Source of the DNA: Liolophura sinensis
Lineage: Eukaryota > Mollusca > Polyplacophora > Chitonida > Chitonidae
Direction of reading: 5' to 3'
Assembly: GCF_032854445.1 (NCBI RefSeq)
Contig: NC_088306.1
Location: 30,973,764 to 31,037,763 of the forward strand
DNA length: 64,000 bases
The notes beneath the pieces were generated by a model. The model had not been told where the DNA came from. It made no database searches and worked only from the letters and a program-made list of their open reading frames with translations. The position numbers were made by a program, and so were the translations under genes. Positions 33,413-44,270 of the stretch are shown here, one piece after another. Numbering within the stretch: position 1 is the stretch's first letter; every line of letters starts with the position of its first letter.

Positions 33413-33424
33413 ACCTTATAAGAG

Positions 33425-34439
33425 CCCCCTCCCCCCTCCTTCTCCGTCGGGTTTCCGGGGTGATAAGAATAGGACCTCAACCCTCTAGGCAAGTTTGTCG
33501 TAAAGGTTTTGTCGTGAAAGCTCTCCTGTGTGAGTCCGGTGAATATACTAGGCTTACGTCTTCTCCGTTGTGTGAAAGGCACAACCGTGGGTTGCCACCC
33601 GCGGTCTATGAGAACGGGATCCTGGCGACTGAGGGAGTGTTGGTCTTGCGAGAGCCTCACGCCCGACACGTCACTTTGGCCCTTATTTGGGGAGAGACGG
33701 GAGGTCGGATGGGCCCGGTCCCATCAATCGGCTTGGTCATGTCTTGCCTCTGCGCGATCCCAATTTCCTCTATAACAGCACATCATTTAGGAAACAAATG
33801 TTATTTCTGAAATATCGTTTGCAGGACTACGCTTTCAGGCGGTGGCTCATGGGTCAATCGAGTAGATTGAATTTAACCTTTGGCATAAATCAATCTGTTC
33901 GAGTATACCTCATATGGAGTCCTTGGTGTCTTTTCTGCTAGGCATTCCCAGGTTCAGGCATCGCCCAGTGGTGGGTGGGGAAAATATGGGGCGAAATTTA
34001 TACATATATATGTCATGTCTACCTTAAAAGTTCCTTCAAATATTCCGAATATGTTTAACAAATCTTCCTCTCAGCCGACTTCGTCTTCAAGTGCTGATAA
34101 AAAGAGCAAGTTATCTGAATCATTTAATAATGAACAAAACAGTTTGCCGACTTTCATTGTTCTGTCTACTAAGAGTGAACGAAAGCCGGCTTCAAAATTC
34201 ATCTGTTTCTCCTGCAAACGGCTCTAGAATAAAAAAAACCTCTAAAATACGTTAAAAAACTTCCGAAGGCATTCTCATTGAATGTTTCCGGCAACAACAA
34301 TCAAAGAATTTACTTAAATAAAATATTCGATACATCGGTTTTCACGTCCTTTCACCATTCCTTGAACAGCTGTTAGAGATAATTCGTGACAGGGATGGCG
34401 ATATGACTGATCTAACTGAGGAAGAAATCTGCCAACATT
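33425..34439 (+). mobile_element. LINE-1fam copy F, 5' part only
   Basis: Complete-looking leader (33425-34000) including both conserved stems, then the start of ORF1 (MSTLKVPSNIPNMF at 34015, WPAFIVLSTKSE-like block near 34150, KISD region near 34325). It stops in ORF1 where repeat R begins. No ORF2 or 3' end follows. 5'-complete and 3'-lacking copies are not expected from target-primed reverse transcription alone. Confidence 0.8.
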
Positions 34440-34846
34440 TGACATTCACATACCATTCATAGTCCGTAAAGGACGTTCCAAGTCGATAATCGTAAGATCC
34501 ATTTCCAAAACAACGTTTAACATTAGCTCCCAAAGAAAAAGGTATGTAAGAAATTATACAAATAAGAAATAAAGCCGGTAACACACAAGAGAGAAGCGGT
34601 CATCAGTTTTCAATGATGCCAAGCAGACAGTGGATATTCCAGGCATGAATTCCATATCAAAGTTCAAATTCGTAGTCAGTGAATGAGTTCCAGGTCAAAT
34701 AACAATTAAACAAGTATCTCAGTCGCGCTTTGATTGCAACCGTTCATAGAGGCATCATGCTGATGTAATAAGCATGGCTACCTTTACGGCCCCTAGCCCC
34801 TGTTTAAGTGATATTAGATACAGTTAGAAAATGACGAGCATTAGAT
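34440..34846. repeat. Unclassified repeat R, copy 2
   Basis: Same ~405-bp unit as 30608-31014, slightly truncated at its left end. Its right end holds the left target-site duplication (34834-34846) of the SINE that follows. Confidence 0.7.
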
Positions 34847-35108
34847 TTTTTTTTTTGAGTGGTGTTTTTACGGCGTACTCAAGAATATTTCACTTATACG
34901 ACGACGGCCAGCATTATGGTGGGCAAAAACCGGGCAGAGCCCGGGGGAAACCCACGACCATCCGCAGGTTGCTGACAGGCCTTCCCACATATGGCCGAAG
35001 AGGAAGCCAGCATGAGCTGGACTTGAACTCAAAGCGACCGCATTGGTGAGAGACTCCTGGGTCATTACACTGCGCTAGCGCGCTAACCAACTGAGCCACG
35101 GAGGCCCC
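34847..35108 (-). repeat. tRNA-derived SINE, full length, with target-site duplication
   Basis: A minus-strand copy with tail, GGTTTTTGCCCACC-like body block, B-box and A-box regions (GTTGGTTAGCGCGCTAGCGC). It is flanked by ACGAGCATTAGAT (34834-34846) and ACGAGTATTAGAT (35109-35121), a 13-bp duplication with one mismatch. Confidence 0.9.
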
Positions 35109-35121
35109 ACGAGTATTAGAT

Positions 35122-35486
35122 AAGATTGTGATTCAAAACCGATAAGATTGTGATTCAAAAGTAACGGACGATTACGTCTTTCCCGTTAATATGTAAAGAT
35201 CTCATATTACAAGAGGCGCCATCTATGACATTTACACATGACATGCTGGTCTATATAACAGCTTTCTACAAGACAGACGGTTACACTGGGCAACCAGCGC
35301 CATCTATGTTGTTAAAAACCATGTACGTGATAGTACATGGTGATAACAGCGCAGCCTGTGTGGTTGATCACAATGCAGATCGCCAGAGATTCTTAACGCT
35401 CTGTCCACACCTTCCAACAAGTGTTACACTCATTGATGGAATATCCTTGACAAACTAGTTTTTGAACTAGCAACTTGTGACGCAGA
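35122..35486. other. Unassigned, with short duplication and hairpin
   Basis: Contains a ~22-bp direct duplication (GATAAGATTGTGATTCAAAA, at ~35120 and ~35141), two GCGCCATCTATG motifs, and a perfect 9-bp-arm hairpin ACCATGTAC/GTACATGGT at 35318-35341. No gene seen. Confidence 0.5.
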
Positions 35487-36770
35487 CTAGTCATCACAGT
35501 TAACGCAAGACCTGACAAATGCTACAAGGCGAGATATGTATACGCCATATGCAGGACCCTTTGGTATATTGCTATCCAAATAAGGATAATTTACAATATT
35601 AAAATTAAAATTATCCCTTTTGTCGTAAAGGCGGCGTAAAAGGAGACCTTGTTCGTCTTTGTAGATATAGATCCAAATAAGATGTACCATCAGGACTATC
35701 TGTTGTCTCCTTTCAACCCAATGAAGGCGGATAGATTTCATTCACCGCTTCAGCAATATGGGGATTATTTAACGTCAGTAGATCATCAGTATACCGCTTG
35801 GAAAATGCATAGGATCGAGTTTTAAAGATATTATTTTTAAGTAATTTCTGCGTATAGTCGTATTTATATGAAAACAGGTATAGGTCTGCCAAAAGAGGCG
35901 CACAATTGGTACCCATTGGAATACCTACGCACTGTTGGTAAGTGGTATCTCCGAATTTCACATAGATGTTATTAATGAGAAATTCAAGTAATCCAAGAAA
36001 TAATGTAACATCTCATGAGTGGTAACCTTTATAAATAGAACTAAAGAAGGCCTTATTACTTCTGACGTTAATGTAACGGTGACCTGTTTTAGTAAATACC
36101 GAGACAATTAACGACGATATTCTTTCAATAACATCTTTGTGAGGAATCGTAGTATAAAGAGGAGAGAAATCCCATGTGGATACGTCTTTGTACGGTATAT
36201 GCATATGAGCATCAAGTTGTTCTGTAAGACGTTTGGAGTTGTTAAGAATCCACATGCCTCTTGTAACGCTCTCGTTAGTAGGGTTGACAAGAGTTTGGGT
36301 GGTACAACTTCTTGAACCCGCAATAAATCGAGCGTTGGGGATTTATGCATTTTAGGAATCCAGTAAAGTTGTGATATTTCTGAATGACGGGTAGGTATAT
36401 TTATGCGCCATTCTTTAAGAAAGGCTTTGTGTTTGTTAAATAGTTCCTCCAGAGTACATGTAGTAGCAGAATACGTGGATGTTGTTGTAGATGTACATAG
36501 CTCTTGAACAAGAATTTGATAAAAATTCTTGCAAATAAAGATGACATTATTAGGAGCCTTGTCCGCTACAGTGATGACAAATTTACTATGAAGATCAGCG
36601 AGTGTTTCTTGCACAGTGGGATCCTTCAGAACCTGTTTAACGTTTGATAGGACATCAATGTCTAGACGCTGTATGGCTAAACTAACCTTTTGACAATCTC
36701 AAGCCAATCTTTAAGTACCGAAGAATCCATTTTCCCCCGTTTTGACCATTTCTTAATATACTTCTCCAGC
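35487..36770 (-). pseudogene. Penelope-like reverse transcriptase fragment
   Basis: Minus-strand RT of the Penelope-like class. Ordered blocks are VITVADKAPNNVIFICKNFY, LYWIPKMHKSPT, QMWILNNSK-like, WDFSPLYTTIPHKDV, CVGIPMGTNCAPLLADLYL, a catalytic RYTDDLLTLNN (family usually YIDD), then LYDKRDNFNFNIVNYPYLDSN and PAYGVYISRLV. Frames change at least three times. The C-terminal domain, where many family members carry a GIY-YIG endonuclease, is missing. It abuts an inverted LINE-1fam leader at 36775. Confidence 0.85.
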
Positions 36771-36774
36771 GCCG

Positions 36775-37392
36775 TAAAAATTCACCCCATGTGTTCCCCA
36801 CCCGCCATGAAGTGCCAACAAGGGCGATGCCTGAACCTGGGGATACCCAGCAGGACACACACCAAGGACTCCACATGAAGTATACTCGAATACATGGCTC
36901 TAGATGAGCAAACCCCATTAAGTAAATAAGGTCACACATCAGACTCGTACTACTCGAGTGGTCCTTGAGCCTCCGCCTCAAAATGTAGTCCCACAACCAA
37001 ACTTTGGAAGGAAGCAGTTACTCTCTAAGGAGTGATGTTATCGAGAAATGTTTTAGGACAAAGCAGAGGCAAGACGTGACCAAGCCGATTGATCGGACCG
37101 GGCCAATCCGACCTCCCATCTCTCTCCAAGTAAGAGGTAAAGTGGCGTGTTGGGCGTGAGGATCTCGCAAGACCAACACGCCCTCAGTCACCAGGCCGTC
37201 CTCGGAGATTACGGGTCGCAACCCACGGCAAACACGTCGCTTCCCAGTTGCCTCTCCCACAACGGAGAAGATGTGAGCCTATTATATTCACCGGGCTCAC
37301 ACAGGAGAGCTCTAGGTTAGTCGACTTTTACGACAAGCTTGCTTAGAGGGCTGAGGTCCTATTCTTATCACCCCGGAAACCCCACGGGGGAG
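36775..37392 (-). mobile_element. LINE-1fam leader, inverted relative to adjoining 3' part
   Basis: The 5' UTR on the minus strand, from the CCCCGTGGGG start (37392) to the GTGAATTTTT block near the ORF1 start. Its first nucleotides touch the plus-strand ORF2 piece that starts at about 37398. Confidence 0.85.
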
Positions 37393-37397
37393 TGGGG

Positions 37398-38425
37398 GTA
37401 TCCATGGAAACACAGTTTCAGACAGGGGAGCAAAAGCTGCCCCGTACAAACCTGTAAGTGGGTTTAAAATACCGTATACTTACAAAAAGTGTAATATTCC
37501 AAAATATATTCGGCGCCTTTGGCAGGGTGAATGGGACTTGCAGATCCATAATAAACTGCATGCTATTCACTCGGTCATAGGCTACAATGCCTATCCTTGT
37601 CAAATGTCTCGTAGAGACCAAATAGTTTTAACAAGGTGTCGTATTGGACATTTTCATCCGACACACAATTTCATCTTGGATGGGAGCAGTCCTCCCGAAT
37701 GTTTTAGATGTGATGCCCAATATGGCATCAAAGATACCTTGGTTGACTGTGTAGACTTTGACCATGTTCGGGAGAGATTCTGCACGGTCAACTTTATATA
37801 TGATTTATCGTCAACGATGTTGTTATTAATTATTTGAAAGCCATTGGCCTATATCATAAGATACAAATTTTAATTATTATTCATGTATAAAATACGTATC
37901 GATAAAAAGTTATCTAAACATATAGATTTCTTTTTTTTAATATGCGGATTTTCGAGTTTTAACTGTTTTGGGTTGTTTTTAAACATGTTCAAACATTTAT
38001 GTTTCATTTTAGATGTTCTCATCACCATATCGAAAACCTCAAGCGCCTCGCGGGTCTCCGTTGCTCATTTGGTTACCGCACTAGCGCAGCGTAATGACCC
38101 AGGAGTCTCTCACCAATGCGGTTGCTCATGCTCATGCTGGCTTCCTCTCCGGTCGTACGTGGGATGGTCTTGCAGCAACCTGCAGATGGTTGTGGCTTTC
38201 CCCCCGGGCTCTGCCGGGTTTCTAGCCACCATAATGCTGGCCCCCGTCGTATAAGTGAAATATTCTTGAGTACGGTGTAAAACACCAATCACCAATTTGA
38301 TGGAAACAATCATATAAATAAATAAATCAAGCGCCTCGTGTTTCCACCTTGTTCTCGCCACTATATGGCAGAAATATTGCCAATGTGGCGTTAAACCATA
38401 ATCATTCACCCATTCATTAAATCCA
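37398..38425 (+). mobile_element. LINE-1fam copy G, 3' part
   Basis: Starts within RNase H (GIHGNTVSDR-like), continues through the Cys/His block open at 37538-37837 (CQMSRRDQIVLTRCRIGHFH; CFRC, then H and C), then the 3' UTR with hairpin and tail at about 38340-38425. A SINE is inserted at 38051-38326. The tail ends 30 bp from the GPCR exon donor. Confidence 0.83.
38051..38326 (+). repeat. tRNA-derived SINE with exact 12-bp target-site duplication
   Basis: Full SINE inserted in the 3' UTR of LINE copy G. TCAAGCGCCTCG is present on both sides (38039-38050 and 38327-38338) without mismatch, so this is the youngest-looking SINE in the window. The head is somewhat degenerate (TTGCTCATTTGGTTACCGC). 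Confidence 0.92.
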
Positions 38426-38454
38426 TTATACGAATGTCGATGTCAGCTACTTAC

Positions 38455-38578
38455 CACTTGAAGCGCCACAGGAATACACAATGCACAGCATATCAACCAG
38501 ATCAATAATGTACAGTTCCGCGCAATTTTCACAGTACAGTAAGACTTCGCTTGAAGAGGGTGACAGATCGCAATATAC
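38455..38578 (-). CDS. Class A GPCR, internal exon encoding end of TM3 to TM4
   Basis: A 124-nt exon on the minus strand. The acceptor is TTTCTTGTTTATCTTTTAAG and the donor GTAAGT, both strong. One leading nucleotide completes a codon, followed by exactly 41 codons ending in phase 0. The product starts YIAICHPLQAKSYC, the segment right after the (E/D)R of the (E/D)RY motif, then a short ICL2, then a hydrophobic TM4 with Trp and Pro in expected places (LLIWLICCALCIPVAL). This is diagnostic of rhodopsin-type receptors. The sequence feel is closest to neuropeptide receptors such as the TRH/neuromedin-type groups, which is only inference. It pairs in phase with the exon at 5038-5216, implying a ~33-kb intron. 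Confidence 0.88.
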
Positions 38579-38979
38579 CTTAAAAGATAAACAAGAAACG
38601 ATATATATTAATGTTTGGGTATGTGTGCACGGTCAAACATATTAGTGGTGATCTAGTTAAAGACATAAGTCATGGCGCTAAGGGCGTGTGACATTTACAC
38701 GGACATGACGCTGATATTTACAGTTAGCAAAACCACTACAAAGTAATACGTCTTCAAAGCGTACACAAGACGCTAAATCCCCGTCTTCAGGACATGACAA
38801 TGTGATAGTCATGAAGCGCATCCTTGTTGGTATGTTAGGTTAGTTCGACGTATTCCTGATGCCTGCTTCGTGACGTTTGTTCACTGAATTAATTCTAACC
38901 TACCTTGCCACGTTGTTCTGTGTGTTTTTGCTGTTTTTGAAATGCTTGGAACATATTACAAGAGAGAAACCATTTTTTG
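38579..38979. other. Unassigned intronic sequence upstream of GPCR exon
   Basis: No repeats shared with the rest of the window and no exon-like frame recognised. It contains the pyrimidine-rich acceptor region of the exon at its start. Confidence 0.35.
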
Positions 38980-39658
38980 ATGAATGAATAAATGAATTAT
39001 TATGGCTTAACGCCACGTCGGCAGTATCTCAGCCAAATCGTGACGAGAAAATGTTTATACCAGAGGGCAGTGAATGGCTTTTGATATGATGGAAACATTC
39101 AAAATATCCAAAAATCGCAACATGGTTAAAAGCAATTAAAAAGACAAACATAGTCAAAACTTAAAAACCACGGGATGTTTCTGCACAGATAATCTAGAAA
39201 TGTGTATACAAAATGTACAATATATATATATATATAGGGTGTCCCACAAGTCGCGCACCATCCCGGTTGAGGTTGAATGCTTGAGCTACACAGCGGTGTG
39301 TTGCCCCATCTCTTCCAAACATAAAAACCAATTCAACTTTTTCTTGTACTGCTAGTTTATTAGCCATAATTAACTCTGAAAGAGAAAAAAATGAAAATCA
39401 CGACTTATGGGACATCCTGTATGTATATATGGAAAGAATCATATTTTGTAATGTAGCCCAATGGCTTTCAAATATTTAATGACCTCATCAACAACAATGC
39501 TGTTAAATAAATTGAATATAGTTTTGACTGTGTACAACCTTTCCCGAACATGGGCAAAGTCCACCAAAATATATTTGATGCTGTGCTGAACAGCACATCC
39601 AACACACTCGGGAGCACTCCTTCCATCAAGAATATAATTGTGTCAAACGACAATGCCC
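38980..39658 (-). mobile_element. LINE-1fam copy H, 3' part
   Basis: Minus-strand 3' UTR and tail (38980-39230), interrupted by a 185-bp MITE, then the last ~70 codons of ORF2 (39430-39658). Its 5' break point touches nucleotide 1 of a plus-strand leader at 39660, the same head-to-head layout as copy G. Confidence 0.8.
39236..39420. mobile_element. 185-bp mariner-type MITE
   Basis: The ends AGGGTGTCCCACAAGTCG and CGACTTATGGGACATCCTGT are imperfect inverted repeats. It sits in a (TA)n tract, so a TA target duplication is likely. No coding capacity. The terminal GGGTGTCCCA motif is typical of some IS630-Tc1-mariner elements. Confidence 0.7.
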
Positions 39659-39659
39659 C

Positions 39660-40309
39660 CTGGGGTCTCCGAGGTAAAGATAATAGGACCTCAGCCCTCA
39701 AGGCAAGCTTGTCGTAAAAAGCGACTAACCTAGAGCTCTACCGTGTGGGCCCTGTGAATATAATAGGCTCACTTCTATTCGGTTGTGTGAGAGGCAACTG
39801 GGGAGCGACCTGTTTGCCGTGGGTTGTAACTGTAATCTCCCAGGACGAGGTCCTGGCGGTTGAGGGCGTGTAGATCTCGCGAGATCCTCACGTCCAACAC
39901 GTCACTTCGGCCCTTGCTTGGAGAGAGACGGGTGGTCAGCTGGGCCCGGTCTGATCAATCGGCTTGGTCACGTCTTGCCTCTGCGTGGTCCCAAAATTTC
40001 TCATTGACACCACTCCTATATCCGTTATTTCTGAAATTTCGTTTGCGGGACTAAGTGTGAGTTTGTCGACTAGTACGTGCCTGATATGTGACCTTATTCA
40101 CCCGGAGAAAGACGGAAGAGCTCATTGTGGGGAATTGGGTTTGCTTAATAAGCCCATCAAGTCGAGTATACCTGTGGAGTCCTTGGTGTTTTTCCTGCTG
40201 GGTATTTCCAGGTTCAGACATCGCCCTTGTTGGAACTCCCTGGCGGGTCATAAACACGTGAGGTGAATTCTATATCCATTATGTCTTCCCTAAACCTTTC
40301 GTCTAATAT
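39660..40309 (+). mobile_element. LINE-1fam leader and ORF1 start, inverted relative to copy H
   Basis: A plus-strand 5' UTR (39660-40280) running into the first ORF1 codons (MSSLNLSSNIS, 40281) before another leader begins at 40310. Its start abuts the minus-strand copy H. Confidence 0.78.
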
Positions 40310-42655
40310 CTCTGTGGGGTATCCAGGGTAAAATGAATAGGTCCTCAGCCTTCTAGGCAAGCTTGTCGCAGAAGGCGACTAACCTAGAGCTCTCCCGTAT
40401 GAGCCCGGTGAATATACTAGGCTCACATCTTTTTGGTTGTATGAGAGGCAACCGGGGAACCACATGTTTAGAGTGAGTTGCAATCCGTAATCTGTGAGTA
40501 TCGGATCCTGGTGGCTAACGGCGTCTTGGTCCGACACACCACTTTGGCCCTGAATTGAAGAGAGACGGGAGGTCACATTGGCTGGGTCGTATCATTCGGC
40601 TTGGTGGACGTCTTGCCTTTGAGTGTTCACAAAATTTCTCCCTGACACCACTCTTTAGAGAGGATATGTTATTTCTGGAATTCTGTTTGTGGGACTACGT
40701 TTTGAGGCTGCGGCTCATGGGTCAATCGAGTAGTACGAGTCTGATGTGTGACCTTATTCAGTGGATGGGAGACAGAGAAACTCGAGGTGGGGTTTGCTCA
40801 TTAAGACCATCTGTTCGAGTGTACGTCATGTGGAGTCTTGGGTGTGTATCTTGTTGGGTATCGCCAGATTCACACATCGCCCCTGTTGGCACTCCTTGAT
40901 GAGTGTGAAACACGTGGGGTGAATTCTTATCTAATATCTATTATGTTTTCCCTAAACCTTTCACTGAACGTCTCTAAAGTATCTATTCGATCCTCCTCTC
41001 AGCCGACTTCAGGTGCTAATAAAAAGAGGAAGTTAGAGCTTTTCTCCAACCCGCTTGATAATGAGCATGGCAATTAGCCGGGATTTATGGTTCTCTCCAC
41101 TAGGAGTGAACAAAAGCCGGCCTCTAATATCCCTCCTTCCCTATTAAAAGGGGATTTAGAAGGCGCAGCCGACACTTTATACAGCGTCAAAAAAAACCCT
41201 ATGATCCAGAAACACTCATCGACTGTTTCCAGGAACAACAATCTAAAAATTGATTAGCTAAATAATATTTCTTTAATAATATTAAATAATATTTCGGATA
41301 CATCTGTTTACACGTCCCCTCACGATTCCCTGAACAGCTGTCAACCCTGAATAACCATGAATCTTCTCACTCCAAAAATAAAGATGACAAAATAAGTTCA
41401 ACAATAAACCTCAAAATATAATAAAAACCTAGAGGCCCCACAGAGCGTACCTCTGAGGCCACTAGGGATCTTATCCAAATTTTGTATAAGTTTGGATTGT
41501 TGAAGCACGCTGCTCTTTCAACATCAGATGCGGATGTCATGGATACATCACATGCACAGAGGAGCTCTTCCAGCCGATCTCCACGCAAGGGTCGTCCTCG
41601 GTCCTAACACAAAGATAAATCTCCTATACGTCTAACCCTCCGTCTTCCTCGGACATGACGCTTATATTGTCTATATATGACAAAATTATAAGGATCGCAC
41701 TTGAGATGTCCTGTGAGGCTGATATCACTCCAGAGGCTCTCAATGCAGCAGCTGATCCTATGCTAAAATTTAATGAGCTTGTTTTACGAGCTGCTGATAA
41801 AACTATCTTTAGGTCCTAGACATATTCAGAAATCAAAACTTGCCTGGTGTACGGCAATAATTTAAACCAGTTTCGCATTTTTGGACCGATGATTAATCTA
41901 GTCCAAGGGACGACCTTATTGGCGTAACTTGGTTTCATGTATTATGTCAAAAACGCCAATGCGTAAGGTTTGGAACATGGTTCAGAAACATAAGGGCAAA
42001 AGTAATAAAGCAAAATTCAGCATTTGAAAGACGGGGATAATATATTAACCTCTCCATCTGATAAAACCAATAAACCTCATATGAAACAATTTTCAAGAAA
42101 TCTTCTGATATGAATTATACTAAAGAATTCCAGCATATTAAAAACCAGAAGGAGAGAATTAAATTGTCCTTTTCTTCAAAGAATTTGGAAGACTATAATC
42201 GTCTTTTGTCACTCGAAGATCTTAAAACTGCACTAAAAATGCAGATGATGATATTATGTGCATTCCAGATATTATATATAAGCATTTGAACCATTTACCA
42301 AGTGACTCTTTTTGACCTACTTAATATTGTTTGGATAACTGGTGGGGTTTTTTTGCCACCGTGATGGAGGGAGGCGTGTATTTTTCCGGTTCCTAAACTG
42401 GGTAAGGATCATACTGATCCAAATATTTACCGTCTTATAGCTCTTACCAGCTGTGTCTGTAAGAGTATGGAACAGATAGACATGTTAGGTTTCTTGAAAC
42501 CAAAAAGTTTTTATCTAATATTCAATGTGGTTTTCATCAAGGTCGATCCACTTTAAATGAGCTTGTACGGTTTAAAACTTTCATTCGTAAAAGTTTTGTT
42601 AATAATGAACATGTGGTGTCCATATTTTGTGACCCAGAAAACGCCTACGACACCG
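40310..42655 (+). mobile_element. LINE-1fam copy I, 3'-lacking
   Basis: Leader (40310-40940), ORF1 remnants (40945-41610, including PTSGANKKRKLE and the final SSRSPRKGRPRS-like segment), an endonuclease/RT linker (41700-42290) and an RT region to FCDPENAYDT near 42650. It stops there against the leader of copy J. All frames are broken. Confidence 0.78.
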
Positions 42656-42680
42656 GTTTTGTGAGAGGCAATCGGGAAGC

Positions 42681-43630
42681 TACAGTCAAACCTGTACTTA
42701 CGGCCACCTGTAATCAGTGTCCATCTGCCGTAAACGGCCACTCTCTGTCGCGATCAAACAATTTGCCATGTTAAACGACCCGTAATATGCGTGCACCTGT
42801 CCACCGCGTCCAGCGGCCCATATATTTTACCACCAAGTTCTATGTCAGCCTGTCCTGAGCGGCCGAGACATTCAACAGTAATGATGATTGCTGCATCGGA
42901 CATTCAAGAATTTCAAAATGGCGACCACCCGACTTCAATAGTTTTTGTAGTGATTAAAAGTTACAACCTGCCACTTTATGATGACTAGTGAAATGTGAAC
43001 ATTATTGGTCAATAGCACTGAAGTCTATTGTTCTTTGATCAGGCCTAGCTGGTTATCATAGGTCCCCGCTATGAATGCCATAAACAGTGGGCAAACTCCG
43101 ATATAATCGGATATAATCTGACCTCCTGTGGTTCTTTTCATGAATGGTTTCTTTGACAAATTATCTGGCTTGTTTTGCCATTATCTTTGCAGGCAAATGG
43201 TGGTGTGTTTTCATTTCGCGTGGCCAAAATATTGCCTCTGCCGGACACATGGAGAAACTGATCTTCCTTCACTCGTATAAATGATGGGAAGAAAGTTCTT
43301 TTGTCATGCGTGCCCTCACCTGAAACTCTTTCTCTAATCGCCTGTTAAATGCGTGAAGTCCATAGATCTACCCCACAAAACTGGAAATTATTAAGTTATT
43401 ATTTTACTACAATTGTTATATTTCTATGAAATTTATGTAGCAGAACAAATTAGTGCTGTAACAATTATGTATAAGATAATTATGTAGGCCTACATGTGCC
43501 CATTTCCTGAAACTTAATTAAGTTGTGTGATTTGGCTTGGTCTTCACAACCTGTCTTATGTGGCGAACTGTCATATGCGGCCACTTTTTACGTGTCCCTT
43601 CACTGGCCGCATACAACAGGTTTGACTATA
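42681..43630. mobile_element. ~950-bp non-autonomous TIR element (TA target)
   Basis: Splits a LINE leader. Flanked by TA on both sides. The ends are CAGTCAAACCTGT (from 42683) and ACAGGTTTGACTA (to 43628), inverted with one terminal mismatch. A second inverted GCGGCCA/TGGCCGC-like block lies just inside each end. There is no long open frame, so transposase must be supplied in trans. The TA target suggests the Tc1/mariner superfamily. Confidence 0.75.
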
Positions 43631-44119
43631 CTTGTTTGCCGTGGGTTGTGACTCGTATTCCCCCAGGACGGGATCCTGTTGGTTGAGGTCGTGTTGGTCT
43701 TGCGAGATCCTCATGTCACGTAGGACCTTCCTTGGAGAGAGTCGCGTGTTCGGATGGGCCCAATCCAATCGATTGGCTTGGTCACGCCTTGCCTCTGCGT
43801 GGTCCCAAAGTTTCTCCATAACATTTAAAGGAGAATAAATGATGTTTTCCAACTTATGTTTGTGGAATGACGTTTGAGGCGCTGGCTCAAGTAGTTCGTG
43901 TCTGATGTATGCTACATTCTTCATTGGGTGAGAGACGGAATTCGGTATGCATATCAAGGCCCTCTGTTTGAGTACACCTCATGTTCTTGGTGTCTTTCCT
44001 GTTGGGTATCCCCAGGTTTAGAAATCTACATGCCATGCCTTCTTTAAGCCTCTCCTCAAATGTCGGGTAGTATAAATATCGGGCCTTCTTCACAGCCAAT
44101 TTCAAGTGTTGAAAAAAAA

Positions 44120-44270
44120 AGATTTATTTATTTATTTGATTGGTGTATTACGCCGTACTCAAGAATATTTCTGCTAACATTATGGCGGGAGGAAACTGGG
44201 CACAGCCCGGGAAAACCCACAACCATCCGCATGTTGCTGGCAGACCTTCCCACTTACGGTCGGAGAAGAA
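44120..44270 (-). repeat. SINE, body and tail only
   Basis: Minus-strand SINE with (AAAT)n tail, GAGTACGGCGTAATACACC-type end block and central GTGGGTTTTCCCGGGCTG block. The tRNA-like head is missing. It interrupts ORF1 of copy J between GVEKKR-like codons and the continuation at about 44276; A-rich sequence flanks both sides. Confidence 0.85.
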
